DNA from: M3007 sp040397785
GTDB lineage: Bacteria > Bacteroidota > Bacteroidia > Chitinophagales > Saprospiraceae
Reading direction: 5' to 3'
DNA length: 64,000 nt
Assembly (NCBI GenBank): GCA_040397785.1
Contig: JBBAVI010000007.1
Span: forward strand, 32,777-96,776
A program made the position numbers and the translations under genes. Shown here one piece after another: positions 8,375 to 16,572 of the stretch. The stretch's first letter is position 1. Each line of letters starts with the position of its first letter. The notes beneath the pieces were generated by a model. The model was not told the DNA's origin. It saw nothing but the letters and a program-made list of their open reading frames with translations, and did no database searches.

Positions 8375-9439
8375 TTGATTACTTTAAAAATTTTCCTCCC
8401 GCTACCCCTACTACTTATCCTAGCCTTCCAATTATCCGACCCCGACCTCCCCATCAACCAATACCAGTGGATCGGCTCTCACAACAGCTATAAAGAATAC
8501 ATTGATCTTAATTTGATCAAAATAATCGAAAAAGTGGATACTTCCAAGGCATTTTTGGGGCTGGAATACCACCATGTACCCCTTTCCGCCCAATTATCGC
8601 TCGGACTGCGCGCCCTCGAAATTGACGTGTATGCCGACGCAAAAGGCGGTAAATATGCCCATCCAAATGGTTTGTTGTGGGCTGGAAAATCCCCTGCGCG
8701 TCCCTACGACCCGCAGGGCCTCATGCAAACGCCCGGCTTCAAAGTGCTCCACATCCAGGACATCGACTTCCGCAGCAACTGCCTGACCCTAAAAAACGGC
8801 CTGCAAGAGATCAAACAATGGTCGGACGCGCATCCCGACCACGACCTCGTATGCATCACCCTCAATGCAAAAGACGATACCATCGCACGACCCGGATTTG
8901 CGCCACCTGAAAAATTCACCGCTGCAGTGTTAGATCAATTAGATCAAGCAATCAAAGAAGGACTCGGCGCTGAAAAACTGTTGACACCCGATCAAATTCG
9001 GGGGAAAAATACGAGTCTGGAAGCAGCGGTTTTACAAAAAGAATGGCCCAAGCGCAGCAAGTTGAAGGGTAAATTCATGTTTATTTTGGATGAAAATGAT
9101 GAAAAAACAGGTTATTACATCCAAAATCATCCCGCGCTGCGCGGCCGGGTGTGTTTCGCTAATGCCCCCGTTGGCACGCCCGAAGCAGCCTTTTTGATCC
9201 TCAACGATCCAGTAGAAGACGGCGCAAAAATCAGGGAATACGTTCAAAAAGGCTACCTCGTACGCACCCGCGCGGACGCAGACACCCGCGAGGCCCGCAA
9301 CAACGATTACAGCCGGTTTAAAGCCGCCCAGGCCAGCGGCGCGCAAATCATTTCCACTGATTATTATTTCAAAAGCACCTTGTTCCCTTCGGAGTATTGG
9401 GTACGGTTTGGAGAGGGTGGGTATTATCGGGTACGGTAG
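8375..9439 (+). CDS. Ca2+-dependent phosphoinositide phospholipase C-like protein
   Basis: 354 residues from a TTG codon; no in-frame ATG gives a sensible N-terminus. The first 20 residues (ITLKIFLPLPLLLILAFQLS) form a signal peptide or anchor, so the enzyme is exported. The mature part begins with IGSHNSYKEYID, the first catalytic His block of PI-PLC-X-type enzymes, followed by LGLRALEIDVYADAKGG (metal-binding E-x-D) and a TIM-barrel-like sequence with KVLHIQDIDFRSNC and ILDENDEKTGYY. This matches the Ca2+-dependent PI-PLC1-like family (PF16670-type), which hydrolyses phosphodiester head groups; the bacterial substrate is uncertain. A -7-like TACTTTTG lies at 8329-8336. The neighbours are functionally unrelated. 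Confidence 0.75.
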   Translation: MITLKIFLPLPLLLILAFQLSDPDLPINQYQWIGSHNSYKEYIDLNLIKIIEKVDTSKAFLGLEYHHVPLSAQLSLGLRALEIDVYADAKGGKYAHPNGLLWAGKSPARPYDPQGLMQTPGFKVLHIQDIDFRSNCLTLKNGLQEIKQWSDAHPDHDLVCITLNAKDDTIARPGFAPPEKFTAAVLDQLDQAIKEGLGAEKLLTPDQIRGKNTSLEAAVLQKEWPKRSKLKGKFMFILDENDEKTGYYIQNHPALRGRVCFANAPVGTPEAAFLILNDPVEDGAKIREYVQKGYLVRTRADADTREARNNDYSRFKAAQASGAQIISTDYYFKSTLFPSEYWVRFGEGGYYRVR

Positions 9440-9440
9440 G

Positions 9441-9526
9441 CCCCGATAGACGTCGGAAGGGTGTTCCACGTCGGAAGCGTTTTGAAACGCTTCCGACGTG
9501 GAACACCCTTCCGACGTCTATCGGGG
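9441..9526. repeat. Perfect 42-bp inverted repeat between convergent genes
   Basis: Positions 9441-9482 and 9485-9526 are exact reverse complements with a 2-nt loop (TG). The arms contain two copies of the submotif ACGTCGGAAG, and a further copy of its complement follows at 9530-9540. It fills the space between the PI-PLC stop (9439) and the stop of the minus-strand gene at 9545. It could act as a bidirectional transcription barrier or be a MITE/REP-type element; no T-tract follows on either side. Confidence 0.85.
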
Positions 9527-9544
9527 GGACGCTTCCGACGTGTC

Positions 9545-9895
9545 TTACTCCACCGGCGGATTTTTCCGCTCATACAAATAAGCACCCAACATCCCCATGC
9601 CGCCAAAAATAGCGATCAACGAAAAATAGATGCCTGTATTAGCATCTCCATCCAAATGTAACGTGTTGGTAATAATAATCGCCAACAACAAACCCAAACC
9701 CGCACCCATAAACATGAGGGCATTTTTCAAAGTCGTAGTTGGGTCATTTTCCTTGTTGCGTTTTTGATCGGCGGGATTCAATCCGCGCTCAATCAAGGCC
9801 ATATTCTCTTTATTCTGGAGGTAACGCAAAGCCCAAACCATCAAAAAAGCGCCAAGACTAACGGTTATAGGCACAGCAATCATGGTAGCATCCAT
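9545..9895 (-). CDS. Small membrane protein, DUF6249-like
   Basis: 116 residues. Three hydrophobic segments are visible: residues 6-25 (IAVPITVSLGAFLMVWALRY), about 58-76 (ALMFMGAGLGLLLAIII) and 88-106 (GIYFSLIAIFGGMGMLGAYL). A short charged loop after the first segment contains ENMALIERGLNPADQKR, a signature I associate with DUF6249 membrane proteins of Bacteroidota. The function is unknown; related genes often neighbour ECF sigma factors, but none is adjacent here. It is convergent with the PI-PLC gene across the 42-bp palindrome. Confidence 0.7.
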   Translation of the reverse strand: MDATMIAVPITVSLGAFLMVWALRYLQNKENMALIERGLNPADQKRNKENDPTTTLKNALMFMGAGLGLLLAIIITNTLHLDGDANTGIYFSLIAIFGGMGMLGAYLYERKNPPVE

Positions 9896-10212
9896 TTTTT
9901 TTAATTTTTACGGTGAAACAAAATTGATCTCGTTCTGTACTGTTGCTACCTATGACAGCATGCTCGTACTACAGGTTACACCAGGATTGCATTTTTATTT
10001 ATTTATGCGCCAGAGCAATTGATTTTGTGTTACTAAAATTATACTATCAGGATTTTTTCACAAAATCAATTGCGTCGGCGTNNNNNNNNNNNNNNNNNNN
10101 NNNNNNNNNNNNNNNNNNNNNNNNNNNNNNNNNNNNNNNNNNNNNNNNNNNNNNNNNNNNNNNNNNNNNNNNNNNNNNNNNGTGTTACTAAAATTATACT
10201 ATCAGGATTTTT
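9896..10212. other. Intergenic region containing an assembly gap
   Basis: No gene is visible. The 100 Ns (10082-10181) are flanked on both sides by the same 55-bp sequence (10027-10081 and 10182-10236). A 14-bp inverted repeat (10016-10029 with 10059-10072) surrounds the stop region of the ctlX-like gene in the left copy and could serve as its terminator. On the true chromosome the two copies are probably one. Confidence 0.85.
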
Positions 10213-11160
10213 TCACAAAATCAATTGCGTCGGCGTGCGAGGCAAAAAAACCTCCGCCATCATGCACCGCGCACTGCCGCCGCCATATTTTTCTATGGTA
10301 TATAAAGGACTGTATAATAATTGAGTATGCCTTTCCAGTACGGCAACTTGGTCGCTATTTAAAATTTTATACGCCTGCTCCGACATCACCAAAAATGTTT
10401 GGCCGTCCTGATTCCGCACCTGCAACATATTGCCGGCAAAATGATTCATCTGATCCAAGGAAATGTCTACGATCAATTTGCCGGTATCCTTGAATTTTTG
10501 CTCCAGCATAGCCCGTTCTTGTGCATCGCGCACCGTATCCATACAAATAACTACAAAAGTTTCACCCATGGCCATCATCACATTAGTGTGGTAAATATCC
10601 TGCCCCGCCCCATCTAGGGCGTGAAACAATACGGGGGTATATCCAATTTCAGCACAAAGATCATCCAACAAACTCGCATCCGTGCGCGGACTCAGGCACG
10701 CATAAGCCAACTGATGCTGATGATCAAAAATGATGCTGCCTGTACCTTCTAAAAACCGGCTGCGTTTTTCATTAAACTCCAGGTTTACCCGATGGTTAGA
10801 TTGAAAACCCACTTTTAACACCAAATCAATTACCTGGCGACGACGTTCCTTGCGGCGGGTGGGAGCAAACATGGGGTACGTGACCACAAATCCTTCCTGG
10901 TGAAAACTCACCCAATTATTGGGAAAAATCGCATCGGGTTTGATCGGACGCAGGGAATCTTTGGCAACCAGCACCTGTACACCCGCCAAACGAAGTTGTT
11001 TTACCATCGCGTCAAATTCAGCAATGGCTTGTTTACGCATGGCTTCGGGCGACATTTGATCGTCCTGCACCTGAAATGCATTGTTGGCGGCCGTTTCCAC
11101 ATTAAATCCAAAATTGGAAGGGCGGACCATTAAGATATAAGGGGTAGTTTGACTACGCAT
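10213..11160 (-). CDS. ctlX: Citrulline/dimethylarginine hydrolase-like amidinotransferase-fold protein (CtlX type)
   Basis: 315 residues from ATG 11160 (MRSQTTPYILMVRPSNFGFN). The longer frame from TTG 11208 is excluded by a -7 element TATATTTG at 11195-11202. The motifs are those of the arginine deiminase/DDAH superfamily: PDAIFPNNWVSFH (substrate Asp/Asn), EGTGSIIFDH, the catalytic His in IYHTNVMMAMG, and the catalytic Cys near the C-terminus in GGGSARCMMAEVFLP. This arrangement matches CtlX, a citrulline-utilisation hydrolase, although dimethylarginine hydrolysis is equally compatible. No urea-cycle or arginine genes adjoin it. The stop codon lies inside the 55-bp sequence duplicated around the assembly gap. 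Confidence 0.8.
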   Translation of the reverse strand: MRSQTTPYILMVRPSNFGFNVETAANNAFQVQDDQMSPEAMRKQAIAEFDAMVKQLRLAGVQVLVAKDSLRPIKPDAIFPNNWVSFHQEGFVVTYPMFAPTRRKERRRQVIDLVLKVGFQSNHRVNLEFNEKRSRFLEGTGSIIFDHQHQLAYACLSPRTDASLLDDLCAEIGYTPVLFHALDGAGQDIYHTNVMMAMGETFVVICMDTVRDAQERAMLEQKFKDTGKLIVDISLDQMNHFAGNMLQVRNQDGQTFLVMSEQAYKILNSDQVAVLERHTQLLYSPLYTIEKYGGGSARCMMAEVFLPRTPTQLIL

Positions 11161-11283
11161 AAGCAATAAAAGGATTGAAATGGAACGAATCCGGCAAATA
11201 TACTTCAATCGGTTCTTTCAATGCGTGTATTATCCAGGTCAAAAATTAGAAAAAAATCAATAAAATATTAGACTTTTACCCGC

Positions 11284-12339
11284 ATGAAATACAGTAACAA
11301 CCACTACTGCAAAAACTGCTTTTACCCGCTCCCGTACCAGGCGAAATTTTGTGCCCACTGCGGGCAACGGGATACGGATGGAAAAATCCGGATGCGCGAC
11401 CTGCTCATTCGCTTTTGGAATACCACTTTTCACCTCGAAAGTAAATTCTTACGCATGGTGTGGCAACTGCTGATCCCCGGCAAAGTCACCATCGAATATT
11501 TTAAAGGCAAACAAAAACGCTATCCGCATCCCTTGCAGTTTTTTTTATTTACCATGTTTTTCATGCTGTTTTATGTTTCTTATCAAATGAATAAAAACAG
11601 CAGGGACGGCCAGGCGGTAATCGGGTGGAACATCAAATTTGATGAAACTAAAGGCAAATTGACCCTGCTCGATCATATTGCACAAGATATCGATTCGCTG
11701 CCTCCTGACCTCCGTACACCTCAACAACGCCAAGCCATTGATTCTTTGCTGCGTTTTGTAGAAGCCAAGGAAGACTTAGGCGCACCAAATAAGGATAGTT
11801 TTGCCCTGCTGGGTTTGTTCAGCCATTACCAGGGTAAAATTGCCATCAAGGATATGCTCAACTATCCCATCGATACCCTGGCACAACGCTATCATATTGA
11901 TTACACCTCGGATCGGTTTTTACTCAACCAATTGATTAAAAGTGGCCGAGACCAAAAAAGCCTGCTCCGGCATTATATCGGTACCTCTTCCTGGACCCTG
12001 CTTATCCTGATCGGCATCATGTCGTCATATTTGTCTTTTCAATACCGAAAACAAAAAAGAAAATATGTAGAGCACTTTATACTGCTCTTGCATATGTTGT
12101 CGGGTTTCTTGTTCCTGCTTTTTTTCCTTACGGTGCTCAAACGTTTTTTGAGCCTGCCAGTACAGCCTATTTGGGCGGTTTGGTGGCTCTGGCTGGGCTT
12201 ATTTTGGGCTTTTAAAACCTATTACAACCTTTCCTGGAAAAAAAGCGTCCTTAAATGGCTGGCTTTTTCTTTTGTTTCTGCTATTTGCTTAATAATTGTT
12301 TTTGTAGGGAGTTTAGGGGTAGGCCTACTACTTTTTTAA
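11284..12339 (+). CDS. Zinc-ribbon membrane protein, DUF3667-like
   Basis: 351 residues. The N-terminus has a CxxC...CxxC zinc ribbon (CKNCFYPLP, CAHCGQRD), followed by IRMRDLLIRFWNTTFHLESKF and KRYPHPLQFFLFTMFFMLFY, both typical of the DUF3667 family. A soluble central part (about 110-225) precedes at least three C-terminal hydrophobic helices (TLLILIGIMSSYLSF, HFILLLHMLSGFLFLLFFL, and the last 25 residues). The function is unknown; in Bacteroidota these are single-gene membrane proteins. It is divergent from the ctlX-like gene with a 123-bp intergenic space. Confidence 0.75.
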   Translation: MKYSNNHYCKNCFYPLPYQAKFCAHCGQRDTDGKIRMRDLLIRFWNTTFHLESKFLRMVWQLLIPGKVTIEYFKGKQKRYPHPLQFFLFTMFFMLFYVSYQMNKNSRDGQAVIGWNIKFDETKGKLTLLDHIAQDIDSLPPDLRTPQQRQAIDSLLRFVEAKEDLGAPNKDSFALLGLFSHYQGKIAIKDMLNYPIDTLAQRYHIDYTSDRFLLNQLIKSGRDQKSLLRHYIGTSSWTLLILIGIMSSYLSFQYRKQKRKYVEHFILLLHMLSGFLFLLFFLTVLKRFLSLPVQPIWAVWWLWLGLFWAFKTYYNLSWKKSVLKWLAFSFVSAICLIIVFVGSLGVGLLLF

Positions 12340-12479
12340 CCTTCAAATCAGCCTTTAAAATAACATGTACCCTAATTTCGGTACTTATATTACCAAATTA
12401 GTACAAACTTCCTATGTCGCCATAGCCTATGCCAAGCCTACCTTTGTATCATCAAAATGATGAAAAAAACACGCCTCGT

Positions 12480-13187
12480 ATGACGCCGCTGCGTCTTGTA
12501 ATATTCGAAGACAACCACCATTTCAGGGAAAGTTTGCTTCAATTGTTTCGCTACACCGAGGAGGTGGAAGTGGTGGGTGCATTCCCAAACTGCCTTCGGG
12601 TACAAGAGGTAATAAGTAACTTAAAACCGGATGTCATTTTGATGGATATTGACATGCCGGGGATGTCTGGAATTGAGGCGACGGTACTGGTGAAGGAGGT
12701 TCACCCCATTGCGCAAGTGGTAATGCTGACAGTAAGCGAAGAGGAAGACCGGATTTTTCAGGCTTTAAGAAATGGCGCAACTGGGTACATTTTGAAAAAA
12801 GCAGGATCGGAAGAAATATTGGATGCCGTCATCGCCGTAAGTCAGGGCGGTTCCCCTATGACCCCCGCAATTGCTCGAAAAGTGCTTCGGTATTTTCACG
12901 GTCCGAACAACCAACCAACCATCAGTACAACGAACACAACCAAAGCCACCGAATTACACGACCAATTATTCGCCAGTTTATCACCGCGCGAATTGGAAAT
13001 CTTGGAAGGCCTGGTAGACGGATTATCCTATAAAATGATTGCAGCGCGCTATTTTATTAGCGCAGACACGGTAAAAAACCATATTCAAGGCATTTATCGC
13101 AAACTGCATGTAAATTCAAAAGGAGAAGCCATCAGTTACGTGTTGAAAAAAGGAATAACCGGATCGCGCAACGATCCTTCGTCATAA
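12480..13187 (+). CDS. NarL/FixJ-type response regulator
   Basis: 235 residues from ATG 12480 (MTPLRLVIFEDNHHF). An earlier in-frame ATG at 12429 would place the -7 element TACCTTTG (12439-12446) inside the gene, so the later start is preferred. The receiver domain (about 5-120) has the acidic pair ED, the phospho-acceptor Asp in VILMDIDMPGMSG, the switch Thr in VVMLTVSEEED and the Lys in YILKKAG. The LuxR-type helix-turn-helix at the C-terminus reads LSPRELEILEGLVDGLSYKM ... SADTVKNHIQGIYRKLHV. No histidine kinase is next to it, so it is an orphan regulator. Targets cannot be inferred. Confidence 0.9.
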   Translation: MTPLRLVIFEDNHHFRESLLQLFRYTEEVEVVGAFPNCLRVQEVISNLKPDVILMDIDMPGMSGIEATVLVKEVHPIAQVVMLTVSEEEDRIFQALRNGATGYILKKAGSEEILDAVIAVSQGGSPMTPAIARKVLRYFHGPNNQPTISTTNTTKATELHDQLFASLSPRELEILEGLVDGLSYKMIAARYFISADTVKNHIQGIYRKLHVNSKGEAISYVLKKGITGSRNDPSS

Positions 13188-13503
13188 CAGATAACAACCA
13201 CTCTAAAAAACGCAGAAACCGATTTAATCTAATTCCCACTCCAAGCCTTCAAAGAATAAACTTAATCCAAAAAACAAGAAAAAACGCTATGACTGTACCG
13301 CCGTTGGCAAGAATGTGCGGTACTTACGGAACAGGTCCATGAACGAAACCTGCGAAAGCCACAAACCCACGATGTAAATTGTCTTGTGATCCTTTAGCGC
13401 ATCCCATACCGGGGAAAAAGAACAAAGCAGAAAACAACACACACTATTCTTTTCTTTACCAAAGTCCGATCTAATCCACAGTTTAAACCTGTTCCGTTTT
13501 TTT
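13188..13503 (+). ncRNA. Long intergenic stretch, possible 3' UTR or small RNA
   Basis: There is no convincing gene in these 316 bp. They end at a strong terminator (13504-13544) some 320 nt past the response-regulator stop, much further than needed for its own 3' end. The stretch can fold locally: GTACCGC ... GCGGTAC near 13295-13323 and CAGGT ... ACCTG just after. A separate small RNA is possible, but no RNA family could be recognised. Confidence 0.2.
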
Positions 13504-13544
13504 AAGTTGCGATGGGAAACGACCCCATCGCAACTTGTTTTTTT
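13504..13544 (+). terminator. Intrinsic terminator
   Basis: Perfect 13-bp stem (13504-13516 with 13524-13536), 7-nt loop, followed by G and seven Ts. It insulates mazG from upstream transcription. Confidence 0.85.
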
Positions 13545-13599
13545 AAACTTGTTGGGGTGGGGAGTAAAACGACAAAAACAGTCTATTACCTTTGTCACT

Positions 13600-14376
13600 A
13601 TGTCTACCCAACAAGAAAAGTCTGATGCTTTCGTCCGCCTGCTTACCATCATGGACGAACTCCGCGAACAATGTCCGTGGGATCGCAAACAAACCCTCGA
13701 ATCGCTCCGCAACCTCACCATCGAAGAAACGTATGAACTCGCCGACGCGATTTTATCCAATGATTTAAAAGGAATCAAGGAGGAAATAGGCGATATCATG
13801 CTGCATATGGTGTTTTATGCCAAAATCGGCTCCGAACAAGGCGCTTTCGATATTGCTGATGCCCTGAATGCAATTTGCGATAAACTCATTTCCCGCCACC
13901 CGCATATTTATGGCGATGTTACCGTAGCCGATGAGGCGGAGGTAAAACGCAACTGGGAACAACTCAAACTGAAAGAAGGTAAAAAGTCGATCCTTGAAGG
14001 GGTGCCTACCAGCTTACCCGCCATGGTAAAAGCTTACCGCATGCAGGAAAAAACCAAACAGGTGGGTTTTGAATGGGAAAATGCCGGACAAGTATGGGCC
14101 AAAGTGGAAGAGGAAATCGGCGAATTACAAGAAAATATCACCAACAAGGCGCCTCAAGCAGATATTGAAGAAGAATTCGGCGATGTATTGTTCTCTATGG
14201 TCAATTACGCGCGGTTTATTGGCGTCGACCCGGAAACAGCCCTCGAACGAGTAAACCGGAAATTTAAACAACGCTTCGAGTTTATTGAATCGAACGCGCC
14301 CAAGCCCTTAAAAGACATGCAATTGTCGGAAATGGAAGCGCTTTGGCAGGCTGCTAAAAAGGTGGAAAAGTCGTAA
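13600..14376 (+). CDS. mazG: Nucleoside triphosphate pyrophosphohydrolase MazG
   Basis: 258 residues from ATG 13600 (MSTQQEKSDAFVRLLTIMDE). The frame is open back to 13507, but that part overlaps the terminator and the -7 element TACCTTTG at 13587-13594. Two MazG domains are visible: CPWDRKQTLESLRNLTIEET with EEIGDIMLHMVF, and KVEEEIGELQENI with EEEFGDVLFSMVNYARF; the acidic EExxE/ExxD residues bind Mg2+. MazG hydrolyses NTPs to NMP and pyrophosphate, cleaning damaged nucleotides. The -7 element is only 5 bp from the ATG, so the message is probably leaderless. The stop directly abuts that of the convergent esterase with no gap. Confidence 0.92.
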   Translation: MSTQQEKSDAFVRLLTIMDELREQCPWDRKQTLESLRNLTIEETYELADAILSNDLKGIKEEIGDIMLHMVFYAKIGSEQGAFDIADALNAICDKLISRHPHIYGDVTVADEAEVKRNWEQLKLKEGKKSILEGVPTSLPAMVKAYRMQEKTKQVGFEWENAGQVWAKVEEEIGELQENITNKAPQADIEEEFGDVLFSMVNYARFIGVDPETALERVNRKFKQRFEFIESNAPKPLKDMQLSEMEALWQAAKKVEKS

Positions 14377-15225
14377 CTAACCCAACATCCAGGTCAGAAA
14401 TGCGGGCATGGCTTCACCCCAAGTGCGTTGGTCATGTCTACCGCCTTCTATTTCTAGATAATACATCGATTCCTCCGAGATTCCTTTTGCCTGCAATGCA
14501 TGCATTAAATCCAAGGTATCATCAATCGCATCGATACGGCCATTGTTGTTGCGGTCATCCGACTCATCTAAGGTGCCACATTCAAACCAGAAGCGCTGAT
14601 TTGTATCTACTTCAACGGTGTTTTGAACAATATCAAGCATAATTCGGTCGGCATCCGGATCGGCAGGATCCACATCCGACCAGCGCCACCACAAGGCACC
14701 GGAAAAAACGCCGACACCGCCAAAAATTTGCGGATATTCCCAGGCAATGTCCATGGCCGACAAGGCACCCAATGAAAATCCGGCATAAATGGTTTCTTTG
14801 GGTTCGCCCGACAATCGAAATCGATGATTGAGCAAGGGTAACAACTCCTGCATCACAAAATCGCGGTAAAGCCCGGCTTTGTCGCCCCGCCCTTTATAAT
14901 CCGGTTGCCGTGCAGTACCATATTCGCGGGTACGTTCAAAATTGGCATAAATTCCGACCGCAATCAGGTTGGGAATGGCCGCTTCCCGGTACAAATTTTC
15001 CAAAATACCCGCAAAATCCATCACCGGCAAATCCTGTCCATCATTGAACAACACCAGTGGATAACTCTTTTTCGCCCCCCTGTTATAATCCGGCGGCAAA
15101 TAAACATCCAAATCGACCGTACGATCGAGGATAGGAGAATACAAATGGCGTATTTGCCGAACATGCGGCGCTTTTCCACGCAGGAGCGACTGTACGGAAC
15201 GAATAGGTTTTGACCAAAAATTCAT
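14377..15225 (-). CDS. Alpha/beta-hydrolase esterase (enterochelin-esterase/esterase D-like)
   Basis: 282 residues without a clear signal peptide. The N-terminal half has RTVDLDVYLPPDYN and YPLVLFNDGQDLPVMDF, typical of the putative esterase family. The nucleophile elbow is YAGFSLGALSAMD (Ser), the acid is likely in CGTLDESDD, and the catalytic His is in EGGRHDQRTWGE near the C-terminus. An EF-hand-like Ca loop (DRNNNGRIDAIDD) directly follows the acid residue, which is unusual for this family and may make activity Ca-dependent. The substrate is unknown. The stop codon abuts that of mazG. Confidence 0.8.
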   Translation of the reverse strand: MNFWSKPIRSVQSLLRGKAPHVRQIRHLYSPILDRTVDLDVYLPPDYNRGAKKSYPLVLFNDGQDLPVMDFAGILENLYREAAIPNLIAVGIYANFERTREYGTARQPDYKGRGDKAGLYRDFVMQELLPLLNHRFRLSGEPKETIYAGFSLGALSAMDIAWEYPQIFGGVGVFSGALWWRWSDVDPADPDADRIMLDIVQNTVEVDTNQRFWFECGTLDESDDRNNNGRIDAIDDTLDLMHALQAKGISEESMYYLEIEGGRHDQRTWGEAMPAFLTWMLG

Positions 15226-15303
15226 ATACGGGTGATTACACGGTCAGTGTTTACGGATTAAACTTGTTTTGGCAGCAAAATACAAGTCTATGAACCAATA
15301 CAA

Positions 15304-15340
15304 ACAGCCCGGAGCGATGAGAATCACTGCTCCGGGCTGT
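15304..15340 (-). terminator. Terminator hairpin after secG
   Basis: Perfect 12-bp stem (15304-15315 with 15329-15340) with GC-rich core CCCGGAGC, followed on the minus strand by a short T-rich stretch. It lies 21 bp beyond the secG stop. Confidence 0.75.
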
Positions 15341-15360
15341 TTAAAAATGCCTTAGATCAA

Positions 15361-15630
15361 TTATTGAGACTGTAATGGCATATCGGCAGGACTAGCGCCA
15401 CCACCAGCACCAACGGTCAAAACCGCTACAACACACAATACAATCAAAGTACCCGCAAGTACCCAGGTTGCTTTTTCAATAAAATCTGTAGACCGGGCTG
15501 CGCCAAACAGTTGTTGCGCCTGACCGCCAAAATTCGCGTCAATACCGCCACCTTTTGGATTCTGGATCAGTATGGATGCCATCAGAAGAATGCTCACGAG
15601 GGCAATAAACACCGCAAGGGTAGATAACAT
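15361..15630 (-). CDS. secG: Preprotein translocase subunit SecG
   Basis: 89 residues. Two membrane segments, residues 3-22 (STLAVFIALVSILLMASILI) and 54-75 (TWVLAGTLIVLCVVAVLTV), flank the conserved cytosolic loop QNPKGGGIDANFGG ... QLFGAARSTDFIEKATW, diagnostic for SecG. It assists SecYE in inner-membrane protein export. It is the last gene of the lptE, TPR-like, secG run (6-bp gap upstream) and is followed by a terminator. Confidence 0.92.
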   Translation of the reverse strand: MLSTLAVFIALVSILLMASILIQNPKGGGIDANFGGQAQQLFGAARSTDFIEKATWVLAGTLIVLCVVAVLTVGAGGGASPADMPLQSQ

Positions 15631-15636
15631 ATGCTT

Positions 15637-16572
15637 TTATTTTTTTAGTTTGTCAATTTCGGCCGCAAAGTACGCACTTTTCTCTGGAAATGCCAAACTT
15701 AAACGCTGATACATATTGATGGCTTTTTCTTTGTACCCTTGTTGCACCAACAAACGGGCCAGGGTTTCGGAAATTACGCTCTGATTTTCGATTACACTTT
15801 TTTCAGCAAGTACCTGCGCAACCCCGGTAAGTATGGTTTCTTTTTTGTGTTGGGGCTGAGGTTTAATCTTTTTCATTGGCGGAGGCACTGGTCGCACCAA
15901 TGCCAGGCTGGGTGGCTGAAATTGACCAAACCAGGCTTCAAAAGACTGTTTTTCAGCAACTTGTTGTGGTACTATGATCGGAGAAACGGGCACAGGCGGG
16001 GTAAAAACCAGTGTTTCAATTACTGGATCGGGGGTTGGAGTGGGCGCTGTTGTCGTTATTGGCGCAACCCTCTCAGTTGGCGGATTTGGTATTTCATCAA
16101 ATCTTGTTTCGGGCAGGGAGATTACATTATTGATCGTGCTCGTTGCTACTTTCCGTACCAAAGGCGAAAGGGCCTCCAGTTCTTTTTGAACCGTTTCGAT
16201 GGGTTTTAGTTCCAGAACAGATTCAGCATCCGCAATGCTTATGGGAACGGGTGTCAGTTTGGGCGGTACCACCAGCATGAATAATTGTTTACGATCCAGG
16301 CTGTAGGCTGCCGCTGCTTGTAAAAATCGCGCAGCATCGACATGATCGGTCTGGGAAGCTTTTATCGCAAGCATATACCGAAGGTTATGGGCATACGGAT
16401 AAGCAAATGCCAGCGTCTTCAACTCTTCCAATGTGATGGTCGCCAACAAATCCGGGTTATCGATCAATTTTATAAAACGTTCCTGCGTCAATGCGTTTTC
16501 GGGACTATCCGTTTTTAAATAAGATACCTGCTTGGTGTGTTTACCAATTATTGAAGGCGGCATTAAAAACAT
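15637..16572 (-). CDS. TPR-like protein of the lptE-secG locus
   Basis: 311 residues, overlapping the lptE 3' end by 32 bp. The N-terminal 110 residues are helical and TPR-like (ITLEELKTLAFAYPYAHNLR, AARFLQAAAAYSLDRKQLF). A long Pro/Thr-rich stretch (about 150-225) is low complexity, and the C-terminus ends in one clear tetratricopeptide-like unit (LARLLVQQGYKEKAINMYQR). There is no signal peptide. Genes of this shape occur between lptE and secG in many Bacteroidota, which suggests a conserved cytosolic role, but the function is unknown. The start could also be the second Met (16563). Confidence 0.7.
   Translation of the reverse strand: MFLMPPSIIGKHTKQVSYLKTDSPENALTQERFIKLIDNPDLLATITLEELKTLAFAYPYAHNLRYMLAIKASQTDHVDAARFLQAAAAYSLDRKQLFMLVVPPKLTPVPISIADAESVLELKPIETVQKELEALSPLVRKVATSTINNVISLPETRFDEIPNPPTERVAPITTTAPTPTPDPVIETLVFTPPVPVSPIIVPQQVAEKQSFEAWFGQFQPPSLALVRPVPPPMKKIKPQPQHKKETILTGVAQVLAEKSVIENQSVISETLARLLVQQGYKEKAINMYQRLSLAFPEKSAYFAAEIDKLKK

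Noticed and set aside
9441..9526. Terminal inverted repeats of an insertion sequence.
   Set aside because: There is no transposase between or beside the arms, and the loop is only 2 nt.
12429..12479. In-frame ATG upstream of the response regulator as its start.
   Set aside because: The -7 promoter element TACCTTTG lies between this ATG and 12480, and the receiver domain begins only at 12480.
13190..13540. 6S RNA, tmRNA or SRP RNA in the 13.2-13.5 kb interval.
   Set aside because: I found none of the conserved signature sequences of these RNAs.
13507..13599. Extra 31 codons at the mazG N-terminus.
   Set aside because: They cover a terminator stem and the -7 element and do not resemble MazG.
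13287..13799. A minus-strand frame across the mazG start region.
   Set aside because: It overlaps the terminator and mazG in antisense and has no recognisable similarity. Its left end looks protein-like, but this is too weak to support a gene.
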